A DNA stretch of 50,606 nt from Caldilineaceae bacterium (GTDB lineage: Bacteria; Chloroflexota; Anaerolineae; Caldilineales; Caldilineaceae). Positions 35,218-44,350 of the stretch are shown one piece after another. The stretch covers positions 1 to 50,606 of the forward strand of contig JAJEDI010000102.1 in the NCBI GenBank assembly GCA_022821585.1, written 5' to 3'. Position 1 is the first letter of the stretch. Every line of letters starts with the position of its first letter. The position numbers and the translations under genes were made by a program. The notes under the pieces were generated by a model. The model was not told the origin of the DNA, did not search any database, and saw nothing but the letters and a program-made list of their open reading frames with translations.

Positions 35218-36810
35218 TCAGGCGTTGAACGGCATCACGAACGGTTCGTTGGGGACCGTGTAGTCGCCCCACGGCGGCGGGGTGTAGTCGGCCTGCATCT
35301 TCTCCCACTCCGCGGCGTCTGCGTGCAGCTCCTTATCGACGAGGAAATTTTCAATGAAGGTCGGCAGCACGTCGATCTGAATCTGGATCATCTCTTCCAG
35401 TGTCATATCGTCGGCGAAGTAGGCCTGAATCGCCGAGAACCATTCGTACCAGAAGTGCCAGTCGCCGATGCGGTCGGAGGAGAATCCGGGTTTGGCGGTA
35501 TCTGCTTCATAGTCGCTGACCAGCGCTTTGACATCGTCGTCGACCTCGAGATCTTCGAGGCCCTTGATCGTGGGCAGCACCAGGTTCGTGCCAAGCCGCT
35601 CGTGGATCAGCCGCGCCGTGTTCGCCGGCGTCGTCATGAATTTGAGGAAATCGACGGCCAGGTCGACGTGTCCCCGTTCGCGCGCGGTCTTGGTCACAGT
35701 CTTGCTTTCGGTCCCGCGCGCGATCAGCCAGGTCGGGTCGTCTTCGCCCCACGGCGTCAGCTTATTGGTCAGGCGCGGCAGATTAAAGACGCCGAACTTG
35801 TCGGTGCCTCCCAGCTCCATCAACTGCGGCCAGATGCGGGTCGCGTTCCATACCATCGCCGTCTGCCCGGTCATGAAGACCTCGCCATAGCCGATCGCCG
35901 AGGTGGTCTGCGCCATCTGCAGGTAGCCCGGTTGGTAGTAGTTCGTCGCTTCCTTCCAGATGCGGGTCGGCTCGACCCAGTAGGGCGCGTCCAACCGCAC
36001 GATGCCGGCGACGGCGGCGCGGGTCTGTTCCACGTCGTCGCAGAAGCCGTCGCCGTTGATGTCGATCAGCTCATACAGCCCCATCGCCCGAACCAGATAG
36101 TCGACCATGCGGTCCCATTCCCAACTGAGCAGCGTACTCTCCACGGGAATCGTGCCCGTATCGAGGATCTGCTGGCAGGCCTGGTAGTAGTCGTAATAGG
36201 TTTTTTCGGGAGGACCGGAGAGGCCGGCCTCGGCGAACATCTCCTTGTTGTAGGCGATCACCAGTCCCGGGCCGCCCCAACCGACGGGAATGTCGTAATT
36301 GTTGCCGTCGGCCAGCACGATCGGATGTACATCCTCGAACCACTGGTCGAGCCAGCGACTATTGCCCGGCTGGCCCGCGGGAATATACTGGTTCGGCTGA
36401 TTCAGGTACTCGGTCGTCGGGACAATCGTGTCCTTGTCGTAGATGAAGGTGAGGCCGTAGGTGAAGGTGATATCCGGCAGCGTTCCTGCGGCCGCGCCGG
36501 CCCTGAAGTAGGTCGGCTGAGTCATCGCCTCGGTCGCCTTGAAGGGTTCCTCAAAGACGACCTCGACGCCGGGGTGCATCTCCTCGTACTCCGACGCGAT
36601 GTGCAGGATTTCGTGGAGCGCCACCGGCGTATCCGCGGTTACCTTGCCGGGAACGTACTGCATGTCGATCGTCAGTTCACCGGTTATCCCTGAGCCTTCG
36701 GCTGCATCGTCTTCCATGGGCGCCGTGGGCATCGCACAAGCAGCGATAAGCCCAGCAGCGAGGCCACCAGTCCCGATCAGGAATTGGCGGCGAGACAGTG
36801 CTCTGTTCAT
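35218..36810 (-). CDS. Sugar ABC transporter substrate-binding lipoprotein (SBP family 1), Tat-type signal
   Basis: 530 aa. The N-terminus has a twin-arginine motif (SRRQFLIG, residues 7-14), a hydrophobic region and a lipobox (IAAC, cysteine at about 25), so it is probably exported by Tat and lipid-anchored outside. The mature part is a periplasmic-binding fold of the SBP_bac_1 type (for example YEEMHPGVEVVFEEPF and WLIARGTESKTVT). Residues around VDYLVRAMGLYELIDINGDGF contain a short acidic calcium-loop-like DINGDGF. AGGAGG precedes the ATG. It is the first gene of the six-gene operon down to 29961, with no ATPase gene in it. Confidence 0.93.
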   Translation of the reverse strand: MNRALSRRQFLIGTGGLAAGLIAACAMPTAPMEDDAAEGSGITGELTIDMQYVPGKVTADTPVALHEILHIASEYEEMHPGVEVVFEEPFKATEAMTQPTYFRAGAAAGTLPDITFTYGLTFIYDKDTIVPTTEYLNQPNQYIPAGQPGNSRWLDQWFEDVHPIVLADGNNYDIPVGWGGPGLVIAYNKEMFAEAGLSGPPEKTYYDYYQACQQILDTGTIPVESTLLSWEWDRMVDYLVRAMGLYELIDINGDGFCDDVEQTRAAVAGIVRLDAPYWVEPTRIWKEATNYYQPGYLQMAQTTSAIGYGEVFMTGQTAMVWNATRIWPQLMELGGTDKFGVFNLPRLTNKLTPWGEDDPTWLIARGTESKTVTKTARERGHVDLAVDFLKFMTTPANTARLIHERLGTNLVLPTIKGLEDLEVDDDVKALVSDYEADTAKPGFSSDRIGDWHFWYEWFSAIQAYFADDMTLEEMIQIQIDVLPTFIENFLVDKELHADAAEWEKMQADYTPPPWGDYTVPNEPFVMPFNA

Positions 36811-37390
36811 TTCAGCCTCCTATTGATAAGGTTCTGCCGATGGCGATGGTTGCAAGAGGTATGAAGAAGGGACGGTTGAAAGAGGACTATGCGCCCGAAT
36901 GTAACATCTCCTGCGGATGCGGTCAAACCAGTTTTTCGTATCAGTGAGCTTGGCCCCAAAAACTGGACCACATGCTAAGGTGTATCATGGAGCACGACAC
37001 CAATAAGCCATATGAACTCGGGTTCGATCCCAGCCACAACGCGAATTACACCATTTGTCAGAAGAGAAAGAGCCCTGGATTGTGAAATCCAGGGCTCTAA
37101 CGAGGTTGAAGGTGAGTTCAGGTTATTTGAGGCCAAAGACTGCTAAACTGAGTGGGATCCCGAATCAGCAGGCGGAGTTCCAGTGTCTCCGGGAATGTCG
37201 GGGGGTTGAGAGGGCGGCTGTGTGGGCCTTACTCTGATTCCTCCTGTCCCCCAGTATGGGCCTAGCTCTTCTGTCGTGGCGTTCCTGAGTTCGCTTCCCT
37301 GCCTTCAACTATGTTCGGGGACTCTCTCAAACTGGCATGAAGAGATCAGCCGGATGCGGTTGCGACGGAACTACCCAGGTGTCATCGGTC
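36811..37390. other. Intergenic region with hairpin, IS-end-like and tRNA-arm-like sequence
   Basis: About 580 bp. From about 36946 it has an IS3-end-like string (tggccccaaaaactggacca). At 37020-37040 it has a T-arm-like string (cgggttcgatcccag) whose stem is imperfect. A strong hairpin is at 37069-37098. No coding region is credible. Confidence 0.5.
37069..37098. terminator. Strong hairpin, possible terminator
   Basis: Perfect 12-bp stem agagccctggat / atccagggctct with a 6-base loop (tgtgaa). No T-run; no obvious upstream gene on either strand within 200 bp. Confidence 0.4.
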
Positions 37391-38587
37391 CTATTCGGAT
37401 TCCGGAGTCGGATAGTAGCCCGAATTGACGATGAACTCGTAGGGGAAGGCGCCTCCGTCCGGCAACGGAATGTGGCCGGTGAACACGCGGGCGTAACCCA
37501 CTTTGGGGACTTCGGCGCTGTCGGAATCGTCGGCGGGGTTGTCGAAGTAGTACTCCCAGAAGCCGCCTTCCGGACCGCTTTCCGCCGCGGCGATGAGCTG
37601 ATCGACGATCAGTTCTCCGGTCGCGATGTCGCGGGAAATCCCTCCCTGTCGCAGCTCGAACCGGTCTGGAAACCCGCCGTGAAACTGGATCAGCTTGCTG
37701 GCGCGATCCATGACGGAGAGGTAGACGGAACCGTCTCTCCAAGGTCCGTTCGGATCCCGCAGGGTGACCCGGGCTTTCGCGAGGACGTTCGAGCGGGCGA
37801 CCGGATCGTCGGACTCGAGAAGTTCGACGATGTACTCGCCCGCGGCCGTGACGAAGGCCTTCAAGGTTGCCCGGTCCACCACTTCGCCGGCCGTAGTCGC
37901 GGGGTCGCCGTAATCGAGGGCCTCGTCGCTGATGGGAATCAGGTGAGACTCGTTGAGCTCGAATCCGGCGAGCAGAACGGTGGGGCGCTGTACGGAGCCC
38001 GTGAAAAAAATGGTGGCGTAGCCGGAGGCGTCCGCGATATCGGGTACGTTGAATGCACCGCCATCTCCCTGTACGGCGGCAGCGAAGGCGGCCATGGCCG
38101 CGGCCGGGTCGGTCAGGGCGGCCGGGTCGATCCCCAAAGCGTGAAGGATCGCTGCATAGATCACGGGGTTGAGTTGTCTGCCGGACAACGACATTTGCTG
38201 CGCGTGAACGTACACCCTGCCGTCGGGCGTCAGCTGCACAAGGTAGGTCGAACCTGAACGCCACGGACTCCCCTCCTGCCTGAAGAGACATCTAAGGTAT
38301 AACGTCTGCTCTACGGCCCTTTCTCCTTGCAGCACGCTTACGTGATTATCTCTCGCGGCCAGCGCGAAGTCGGTCAGGCTGGCGTTGCCGTCTTCCACCT
38401 GTTGCGCCGTCACCTGCGCATCGGCGGGCGGAGCAACGCCGGCAGGCAGGGGACATTCGGGCTGCGTCTGCCTCGATTCGGGTTGCACCTGTTCCGGTTC
38501 GAGCAGAACGAAGGTACAGGCGGCGGAAACGAGCATGCCAAGCGAAAGAGAGAGACAAATGACGGCCTTCCGGATTACACTTTTCAT
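37391..38587 (-). CDS. Cache-domain lipoprotein
   Basis: 398 aa. A signal peptide ends in a lipobox (SAAC, cysteine at about residue 24), then a Gln/Pro/Glu linker. Two repeats of the single-Cache type are visible: one around YVHAQQMSLSGRQLNPVIYA (residues about 115-200) and a second with FELRQGGISRDIATGEL followed by GFWEYYFDNP and VGYARVFTGHIPLPDGG. Cache domains bind small molecules outside the cell, usually in chemoreceptors or kinases. Here the sensor is a free lipoprotein, with no signalling domain attached. AGGAG precedes the ATG. No signalling partner lies next to it. Confidence 0.82.
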   Translation of the reverse strand: MKSVIRKAVICLSLSLGMLVSAACTFVLLEPEQVQPESRQTQPECPLPAGVAPPADAQVTAQQVEDGNASLTDFALAARDNHVSVLQGERAVEQTLYLRCLFRQEGSPWRSGSTYLVQLTPDGRVYVHAQQMSLSGRQLNPVIYAAILHALGIDPAALTDPAAAMAAFAAAVQGDGGAFNVPDIADASGYATIFFTGSVQRPTVLLAGFELNESHLIPISDEALDYGDPATTAGEVVDRATLKAFVTAAGEYIVELLESDDPVARSNVLAKARVTLRDPNGPWRDGSVYLSVMDRASKLIQFHGGFPDRFELRQGGISRDIATGELIVDQLIAAAESGPEGGFWEYYFDNPADDSDSAEVPKVGYARVFTGHIPLPDGGAFPYEFIVNSGYYPTPESE

Positions 38588-38639
38588 GGTGCGTTTCTCC
38601 TGTTGGAAAGATGTATTGGAGTCAGGCCTTCGCCATAGG

Positions 38640-38799
38640 CTGCCCGCGGCGCAGACATTACTGTCTGCGCTGAACGAGCGGTATTGACTGCGAGCACAAC
38701 ATCGTAGCAGGTTCCGGGTGCAAGGCCGGTGTTGGTATAGGATGTTGCGGAATGCGAGTAAGAAGGTGGTGTAGCCAACGACGGGATCGAGTAAGTGAT
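38640..38799 (-). pseudogene. Remnant of a fibronectin type III domain protein
   Basis: On the minus strand the frame reads ITYSIPSLATPPSYSH, then TNTGLAPGTCYDVVLAVNTA, the C-terminal strands of an FN3 domain. No start, signal or flanking domain is present, and the frame degrades on both sides. It is probably the last trace of an extracellular multidomain protein. Confidence 0.5.
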
Positions 38800-39177
38800 C
38801 TTCTATTATATACCTGTCGTATGTTACTGGTGTGTTAATGCGATTAATTTCTGTATCAATATCGTGTCAATTACTTATTTTAGCGGTGAGACAGGTGTCG
38901 CGGAGAGCGTTTCTGATGCTGGAGGATGCGGAGAGGGAGTCCTTCTGTGCCGCGAGGAGCCTATGCCGTCCTGACAGTGGTGATGGTGCGGTCTTGAGAG
39001 GTGGCGAAATGACAGGCTCGGCCGAGGGGGTGGCCGCGGCCGGTCGTAGTGACCGTTGTTATGGATTTGGTGCGTCTTTCCAAGTAGATATAGAGAGACC
39101 AGGACCTGGCGGGCACCAGAACGGCACCGGCGCGCAGCGCCCATGCCCATCGCCTTCCATGCCCGACCACGTTTCCA

Positions 39178-39381
39178 TCAGCACCTCGATAGCAGTCCAC
39201 GAAGGGCACTGATAGGGGGTTTCCCTACAGGTATAGCCTCTTTTGCAACAGGCCAGAACTCGGAAACGGACTGATCCGTTTCCGTCAGCAACCGCACTTC
39301 TGTGCCGCCCTCGGCTATCGCCACCTCAGCCTCTCGGAGCTTTTTGATTACTGGCTCCGGCGTATGTCTCCTCTTGGCCAT
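39178..39381 (-). pseudogene. Truncated IS3-family transposase OrfA
   Basis: 67 codons. The first ~25 residues (MAKRRHTPEPVIKKLREAEV) match the start of OrfA of the same IS at 50533. After about residue 30 the sequence no longer resembles OrfA, and neither the rest of the helix-turn-helix nor OrfB follows. Non-functional. Confidence 0.75.
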
Positions 39382-39450
39382 CTTTCCCCCTTTCTACGGC
39401 CCAATTCCAACGTACTACCTGGACCAGTTTTTTTGGGGGGGGGCAGGTCA
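39178..39450 (-). mobile_element. IS3-type element, left-end fragment
   Basis: The outer end, read on the minus strand, is TGACCTGCCCCC, identical to the left end at 50469 and complementary to the right end at 48390-48403. Inside it runs collinear with the copy at the window end (ACTGGTCCAGGTA, GGGCCGTAGAAAGGGGGAAAG) into an OrfA start. The end region has expanded homopolymers (seven T next to nine G). Homology fades after about 170 bp. Confidence 0.82.
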
Positions 39451-39511
39451 GCACTTCGTGCTCTGGATCAGAGCCGGCCCAATCTTTGTTTCTGGAGCCA
39501 CACAGCGCGCC

Positions 39512-40396
39512 TTACCCCTTCAGGCCGGAGAGGCTGATGCCGCCGATGATGTACTCCTGGGCGAGGACGAAGAGGATGACGATGGGGAAGGAGACGATGG
39601 TGGAGCCGGCGAATACGGCCGGCCAGTTGATCTGGTTGACGTCGCGGAAGAGAGCGATGCCGACGGTGACCGGGTACTTTTTCCAGTCGGAGAGGATGAT
39701 GAGGGGCCAGACGAAGGAGCTCCACTCGTTGAGGAAGATAAAGACGCCCAGCGTCACCATGGCCGGTTTGGCGAGGGGCAGCATGATGCGCCAATAGGTG
39801 CCGAAAAAGCCGGAGCCGTCAATGCGGGCGGCGTCCTCCAGCTCGCGCGGGATATTGAGGAAAAACTGGCGCAAGAGGAATATACCGAACGCGCCGGCAA
39901 AGCCCGGCAGCACCACCCCCGTAAATGTATTTGTGAGACCCAACCCATGCGCGATGAGGAAGGTCGGGATCAGCGTAACCGAACCCGGGAGCATCAGCGT
40001 CGCCAGCACGGCCAGGAAGAGGGCCTCCCGGCCGGGGAAATCGACGCGCGCGAACGAATAGGCCGCCAGCGAGTCGATGAGTAGCTGGACAATCAAAACC
40101 GCGGCCGCATACAGAATGCTGTTACCCAGGTATACTCCCATCCGCCCGATCGTCAGAGCATCATAGTATGTGCTCAGCGTTGGCGGCATCGGAATGACCG
40201 AATAGGGATTGGTGAAAAAGTCGGTCCGGCTTTTGAAGGAGTTGGCCAGCATCCACAGGTAGGGGAAGATCATGCTGAAGGCTAGGGCAATCAGCAGCGC
40301 ATAGACGATGATGGTAAAGCTGCGCCTGGTTGCAACCAGAAGCAGCCTGTTCTGTTCTCTCGCCCCGCCGCCGGGGTCGGACAGTGTGCGCGCCAT
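39512..40396 (-). CDS. Sugar ABC transporter permease (MalG family), second operon
   Basis: 294 aa with six membrane helices. The coupling loop is DAARIDGSGFFGTYWRIMLP, near residue 195, and GRMGVYLGNSILYA leads into the second helix. ATG start 3 bp after the stop of the MalF-type gene. Last gene of a three-gene importer operon without ATPase, about 60 bp from an IS fragment. Confidence 0.93.
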   Translation of the reverse strand: MARTLSDPGGGAREQNRLLLVATRRSFTIIVYALLIALAFSMIFPYLWMLANSFKSRTDFFTNPYSVIPMPPTLSTYYDALTIGRMGVYLGNSILYAAAVLIVQLLIDSLAAYSFARVDFPGREALFLAVLATLMLPGSVTLIPTFLIAHGLGLTNTFTGVVLPGFAGAFGIFLLRQFFLNIPRELEDAARIDGSGFFGTYWRIMLPLAKPAMVTLGVFIFLNEWSSFVWPLIILSDWKKYPVTVGIALFRDVNQINWPAVFAGSTIVSFPIVILFVLAQEYIIGGISLSGLKG

Positions 40397-40399
40397 GAC

Positions 40400-41332
40400 T
40401 CAGTACAGCTCCCGCGAGATGAACAGCTTCAACTGCAGCGCGGAGAAGAAGAAGATGACGCCGAACAGCAGCCAGGATATGGCCGACGCATAGCCCATTT
40501 CAAATCGTTGAAATGCGTAGTGGTAGACGACCATCTGAACCGTCTGTGTCGAGTTCATGGGGCCGCCCTGCGTCATGATGAAGACCTGGGTGAAGACCTG
40601 GAAGGCGGCGATCGTCAAGGTAACGAAGGCGAAGATGAGTGAATTGCGCAACAGGGGAATGGTGATGTTCCAAAAGGTGTGCCAGCGGCCGGCGCCGTCG
40701 ACCTTGGCCGCTTCGTAGAAGACCTCCGGGATCTCGGCCAGGCCGGCGAGGAAGATGATCATGTAGTAGCCGACCGCGCCCCAAATCGTCATGATCATGA
40801 TAGCCGGCAGCGCGGTGGCTGGATTGAAGAGCCAGTTGGGGCCCTCAATGTTTATCATCTCAAGCAGCCTGTTGATCCCGCCGGTGGGTTCGTACAACCA
40901 CACCCACAGCATCGAAGTCACCACGATAGGTGTAATTGTGGGGATGAAGAAGACGGTACGGAAGAGCGCCCGTCCCCGCCGGACCTGGTTGCCCAGAACC
41001 GCCAGAAGCAAGGAGATAATCGTTATCGACGGAACGATTACAATGACATAGATGAACGTGTTGCGGAAACTGATCCGTACCAGCTTATCGCTCAACGCAC
41101 GCGTATAGTTCTCCAGCCCCTCGAAAGGCCGCGCCTCTGAGATGATGTCATATTGGTGAAAGCTGATGTAGAGAGAGAAGATGATCGCGATGTAGGAAAA
41201 GACCGTAATCAGCAGGCCCGCCGGGCTGATGAACAGATAGCCCGGCCAGGTTTTCCTGAAACGTCTCCACAGTTCTCTCTGTCTGCTTGCACGCGACTGA
41301 ACCGGCTGGGAAGGTTGTGCCAGAGTCGTCAT
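40400..41332 (-). CDS. Sugar ABC transporter permease (MalF family), second operon
   Basis: 310 aa. A basic N-terminus is followed by the first membrane helix (GYLFISPAGLLITVFSY) and five others. The coupling motif is EAAKVDGAGRWHTFWNITIP at about residue 205. It lies 70 bp after the binding-protein gene, behind a GC-rich hairpin. Confidence 0.93.
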   Translation of the reverse strand: MTTLAQPSQPVQSRASRQRELWRRFRKTWPGYLFISPAGLLITVFSYIAIIFSLYISFHQYDIISEARPFEGLENYTRALSDKLVRISFRNTFIYVIVIVPSITIISLLLAVLGNQVRRGRALFRTVFFIPTITPIVVTSMLWVWLYEPTGGINRLLEMINIEGPNWLFNPATALPAIMIMTIWGAVGYYMIIFLAGLAEIPEVFYEAAKVDGAGRWHTFWNITIPLLRNSLIFAFVTLTIAAFQVFTQVFIMTQGGPMNSTQTVQMVVYHYAFQRFEMGYASAISWLLFGVIFFFSALQLKLFISRELY

Positions 41333-41357
41333 TTGTCACCGCGCTCTGAAGTACACC

Positions 41358-41393
41358 GGCGCGCGGCCGGTCAGCAGCCACCGACCGCGCGCC
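41358..41393 (-). repeat. Intercistronic hairpin after the second sugar-binding-protein gene
   Basis: Nine-base arms ggcgcgcgg / ccgcgcgcc, extended by a further four pairs past one mismatch, in the gap between binding protein and permease. Same placement as the hairpins at 4094-4199 and 35168-35206. Confidence 0.6.
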
Positions 41394-41402
41394 ATATGTG
41401 GA

Positions 41403-42800
41403 TCAAGAGTAACCGGCGTTTACCATAACCTCAGTGCACTCATCGACCAACTGCTCGATCGCTGCTTCCGGCTCCAACTCCTGCAGAATTGCCGCTTCCA
41501 GGATCGGCTTGATTACCGCATCCAAGGCGCTCTGCTGGATGTAGACCAACGGCGTGCCCGCCGCTGACGCCAGTGGGACCATGTTCAGGACCGGAAGTTC
41601 CTGCAGCGCGGCCTTGTATTCCGGTGTCTCGTAGAAGTCCTTACGCGGCGCCAACCAGCTGCCGATCGCGAATCGCTCCAGCATCCAGCCCAGCCCGCAC
41701 CAGAACTCGAGGAAGGCCCAGCCGGCATCTTTGTTGGGTGACTTGGTCGGCACAACCAGCATGTTGTTCCAGTGGGCCGAGCCTTGTTTCCCGCCGTCCA
41801 CCGGCGCCGCGGGCCACAACATCGTGAACCAGTTCAGATCCGGCAGGTCATTCGTCAGGGGCCCATATTTCCAAGGGCCGGACGACGCCATCGCAGTTTT
41901 TCCCTGCTGGAACTGCGCCCAGTCCTGGCGTTCAGGGGCTATGGGCTGGGAGACCTGGTGCACATGCAACATGTCCAGGAACCAGTTCAGTCCGTTTACG
42001 GCTGCGTTCTTTTCGTTGAAGCCGATACCATTCTCAATGCCGGCATCGTTCATCGAATAGAAGCCCACATCGTGGCAACTGGCCCACACACTCAGTGTTT
42101 GGGCGGTCGGTGTGGCGATCAGGAAACCCGACTGAACCACCTCGTCGCCGTCACGCTTGGTCAGTTCCTTGGCCGCGTCGGTGAAGTCCGCCCAGCCCCA
42201 GGTTGCGATCTCGTCGGGGTCGGTCGTGACGCCCGCCTCATCGAACAGATCGGTGTTGAAGAAGATCTGGTTGCTGTCCGGCCCCTCGCCCAGTACGCCG
42301 TACTGCGCAGGGCCCTTTGTCGCCTGAAGCAACGCGCCGTCGAGGAAGTTCTCCGGCGCCAGGTCCGGCGTTATTTCGATAGAGGGTGTCAGGTCCAGGA
42401 GGGCACCCCTGTCGAAGAAGTCACGGGCCCAGTATACCGAGCTGTGCATGACATCAGGCGTGTCGTCGGCCGCATGCGCCGCCAGGAATTTTACGAAATA
42501 TTCACCGAAGGGAACGTTCTGATAGTTCAACTCCAGCTCAGGGTTCGACTCTCCCAGGGCAACCGGCAACCGGTCGAACAGCGCTTTGCTGGTCTCATTG
42601 GCGGCGGGGCCCCACCAGTCCCAGTAGGTGATCGTCTGTTGGGCCATGGCGGGCTCATCCGCTGCCATTTCGCCGGATGCCCCTTGCCCAGGCGCTGGGC
42701 CACAGGCCGCCAGCGCGGTTGCGCCGATTCCGGAGAGGGCTGTAACTGCAGATAGCCGCAGAAAATCGCGACGACTTACTCTTTCCTTCGAGACTTTCAT
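41403..42800 (-). CDS. Sugar ABC transporter substrate-binding lipoprotein (SBP family 1), Tat-type signal
   Basis: 465 aa from the ATG preceded by AAGGAGG; the open frame extends upstream without homology. The N-terminus has a Tat motif (VSRRDFLRLSA) and lipobox (LAAC, cysteine at about residue 33). The mature domain is SBP_bac_1-like: ITYWDWWGP, FAAH-type insert, AFLEFWCGLGWMLERFAIG near the C-terminus. It is the first gene of the importer operon. A perfect palindrome 103 bp upstream is a candidate operator. Confidence 0.92.
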   Translation of the reverse strand: MKVSKERVSRRDFLRLSAVTALSGIGATALAACGPAPGQGASGEMAADEPAMAQQTITYWDWWGPAANETSKALFDRLPVALGESNPELELNYQNVPFGEYFVKFLAAHAADDTPDVMHSSVYWARDFFDRGALLDLTPSIEITPDLAPENFLDGALLQATKGPAQYGVLGEGPDSNQIFFNTDLFDEAGVTTDPDEIATWGWADFTDAAKELTKRDGDEVVQSGFLIATPTAQTLSVWASCHDVGFYSMNDAGIENGIGFNEKNAAVNGLNWFLDMLHVHQVSQPIAPERQDWAQFQQGKTAMASSGPWKYGPLTNDLPDLNWFTMLWPAAPVDGGKQGSAHWNNMLVVPTKSPNKDAGWAFLEFWCGLGWMLERFAIGSWLAPRKDFYETPEYKAALQELPVLNMVPLASAAGTPLVYIQQSALDAVIKPILEAAILQELEPEAAIEQLVDECTEVMVNAGYS

Positions 42801-42902
42801 ACCTTCCTCCTTTGGATTGGAAAACCAGGAATTTCCTGATGGGAGCGAACAAATACCGAATTTCGCTGCGTTGTGGGCGAAAGGAAAGATCAAACTGACA
42901 AA

Positions 42903-42920
42903 GTTTCTACTTGTAGAAAC
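42903..42920. promoter_or_regulatory. Candidate operator upstream of the second sugar importer
   Basis: Perfect 8+2+8 palindrome gtttctac-tt-gtagaaac, 103 bp before the binding-protein start. Size and position suit a LacI- or GntR-type repressor site. No regulator gene is adjacent. Confidence 0.5.
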
Positions 42921-43381
42921 GTCGGGCCGGCCCGGTCGTTTGGGTGAAACAGTTTGCTGCTTCGGAGGCATCTGTAGTGAAGTTGGGCGCACTTTATCAG
43001 AGTTTCTTTACTCTGTCAACGAAAAAAGGCTCTATGATCTCAGGACGTCCGCATCTTATTGGGAGAGCACATTCAGGAGATAGTCGGTTTTCCAACCGGC
43101 CCGGTTACGTGTTGTCTGAACTGTGATCTTATGGGATTAAAGGGATTAACTGTGATTATGGGCTGGCTGGCGCTGGTTGTCTCGTATGAGCGTTGGACGA
43201 GAGTTTACGAGCGTTTATGAGCGTTTCCATGCTGTCTGACCTGCAAGGCATGCAGTTCGTGTGATGGGCTGTGATGATGGCCTCGCCGGTGCTGGCAAGG
43301 CCGGACGAGTGTTTGCGTGCGTTGTACGAGAGTTGTACGAATTCTGACATGGTGGGACGTGTTTGAACGTAAAAACGCGTG

Positions 43382-43411
43382 ATAAGTCGGTTTAAGTCGG
43401 TTTAAGTCGGT
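43382..43411 (+). repeat. Tandem repeat, three 10-bp units
   Basis: Three units of ttaagtcggt, the first with one change (ataagtcggt), in the gene-poor interval. Confidence 0.8.
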
Positions 43412-43991
43412 CGATATTTTATTTGGCTCTTGTTGTCGTTACGCTTTTGCAACAGTTTTTCCGTCTCTGGAGTCTGTTCCCGATTCTGGCAAGTTCTCTG
43501 CGATGCTCTTCCACTATTCTAACAGCCGACAGACACATGCCGGTTAGCTGGCGGTGAGGGGAATTGTGTCGTGTCTGGACGGTTAGGGGCGGATGGAGTC
43601 GGGTCAGAGCGGGCAGTTTTCCTTTTCCGGACCTTTGCGCTTGGCTTCGCGCACGTTTCCTCGCTGTCTTGGTTGGGTACTGGGTGGTTACCATCCCTGG
43701 AAGGGTCCCCCCTCGCCTTCAGATTCCCTGCCGGAGAGAGGCATGACTTGATGACAGTACGCTCTCAGTAATGCCTGTTCACAATTTGGCATTGGGATAT
43801 TATATCACTGTTTTTGATGCAATTGCCCTGCTTCGCAACCCAATTTGGATGCAATTTCCCTGTCTATATCCTGTGAAACCTGTGAGACCTTTGCATATCA
43901 CGCGCGTGAACTCTACCGGCCCTCTCTCGTTTTGCATGCATTGTTGCCGCTGAAAGATTCCGGGGTGCGTCCCAGATTTGGGGTGGGCGTG

Positions 43992-44209
43992 GGCAGGCAC
44001 AAGGCCGGCATCTACAGAAATTTGATGGGAATGGTGGGCGTGGTCTGGCGAAGCCCTTTCGATTGGGGACCTGTTGGAATATCGACACCAGGTCGACGAG
44101 GCATGTTGTAGGAGAGGGGGCGTTGCGGGGGCGGAGCCCCCGCACAAGGGAGGGCCGAATAGGCCCGACCGCCCAAAAAACCAGTGGTCAGTGGTCAGTG
44201 GTCAGTGGT
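43992..44209 (+). repeat. Dispersed intergenic repeat, copy B, ending in (CAGTGGT)4
   Basis: About 218 bp matching copy A at 16489-16693, with the same order of blocks and the same GC hairpin (gggggc gga gccccc). It ends in four exact CAGTGGT heptamers at 44182-44209. It lies 140 bp before the SDR gene. Confidence 0.78.
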
Positions 44210-44350
44210 CAGAGACGCCGGAAGATCCCGTAGAACATTGACACCCAATAGGTTCTATATTACATTCACACATACCTGTCAGCAGGGACTGGCCGGTTAC
44301 CGACCAAGGCAATCACAGTACAGACGGCTTGTCAGCGAAAGAGAGGAACG

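Larger units (their letters stand above)
42921..44350. other. Gene-poor stretch rich in short and dispersed repeats
   Basis: About 1.4 kb without a credible gene. It contains alternating copies of 'gagcgttt'-like strings (43180-43230), a 10-bp tandem repeat (43382-43411) and dispersed repeat copy B (43992-44209). Short open frames overlap on both strands and lack ribosome sites or family resemblance. Confidence 0.6.

Noticed and set aside
35323..36693. 456-codon open frame on the plus strand
   Set aside because: Antisense to the sugar-binding-protein gene, which has a Tat signal, lipobox and ribosome site.
37018..37042. Possible tRNA gene from the string gggttcgatccc
   Set aside because: The T-stem is incomplete and no anticodon arm, D-arm or acceptor can be folded around it.
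38832..39212. 126-codon open frame upstream of the IS fragment
   Set aside because: No ribosome site or family resemblance; overlaps conflicting frames on the other strand in a decayed region.
43140..43420. Possible CRISPR array
   Set aside because: The repeats are 7-10 bp, degenerate and without uniform spacers; no cas genes are present.
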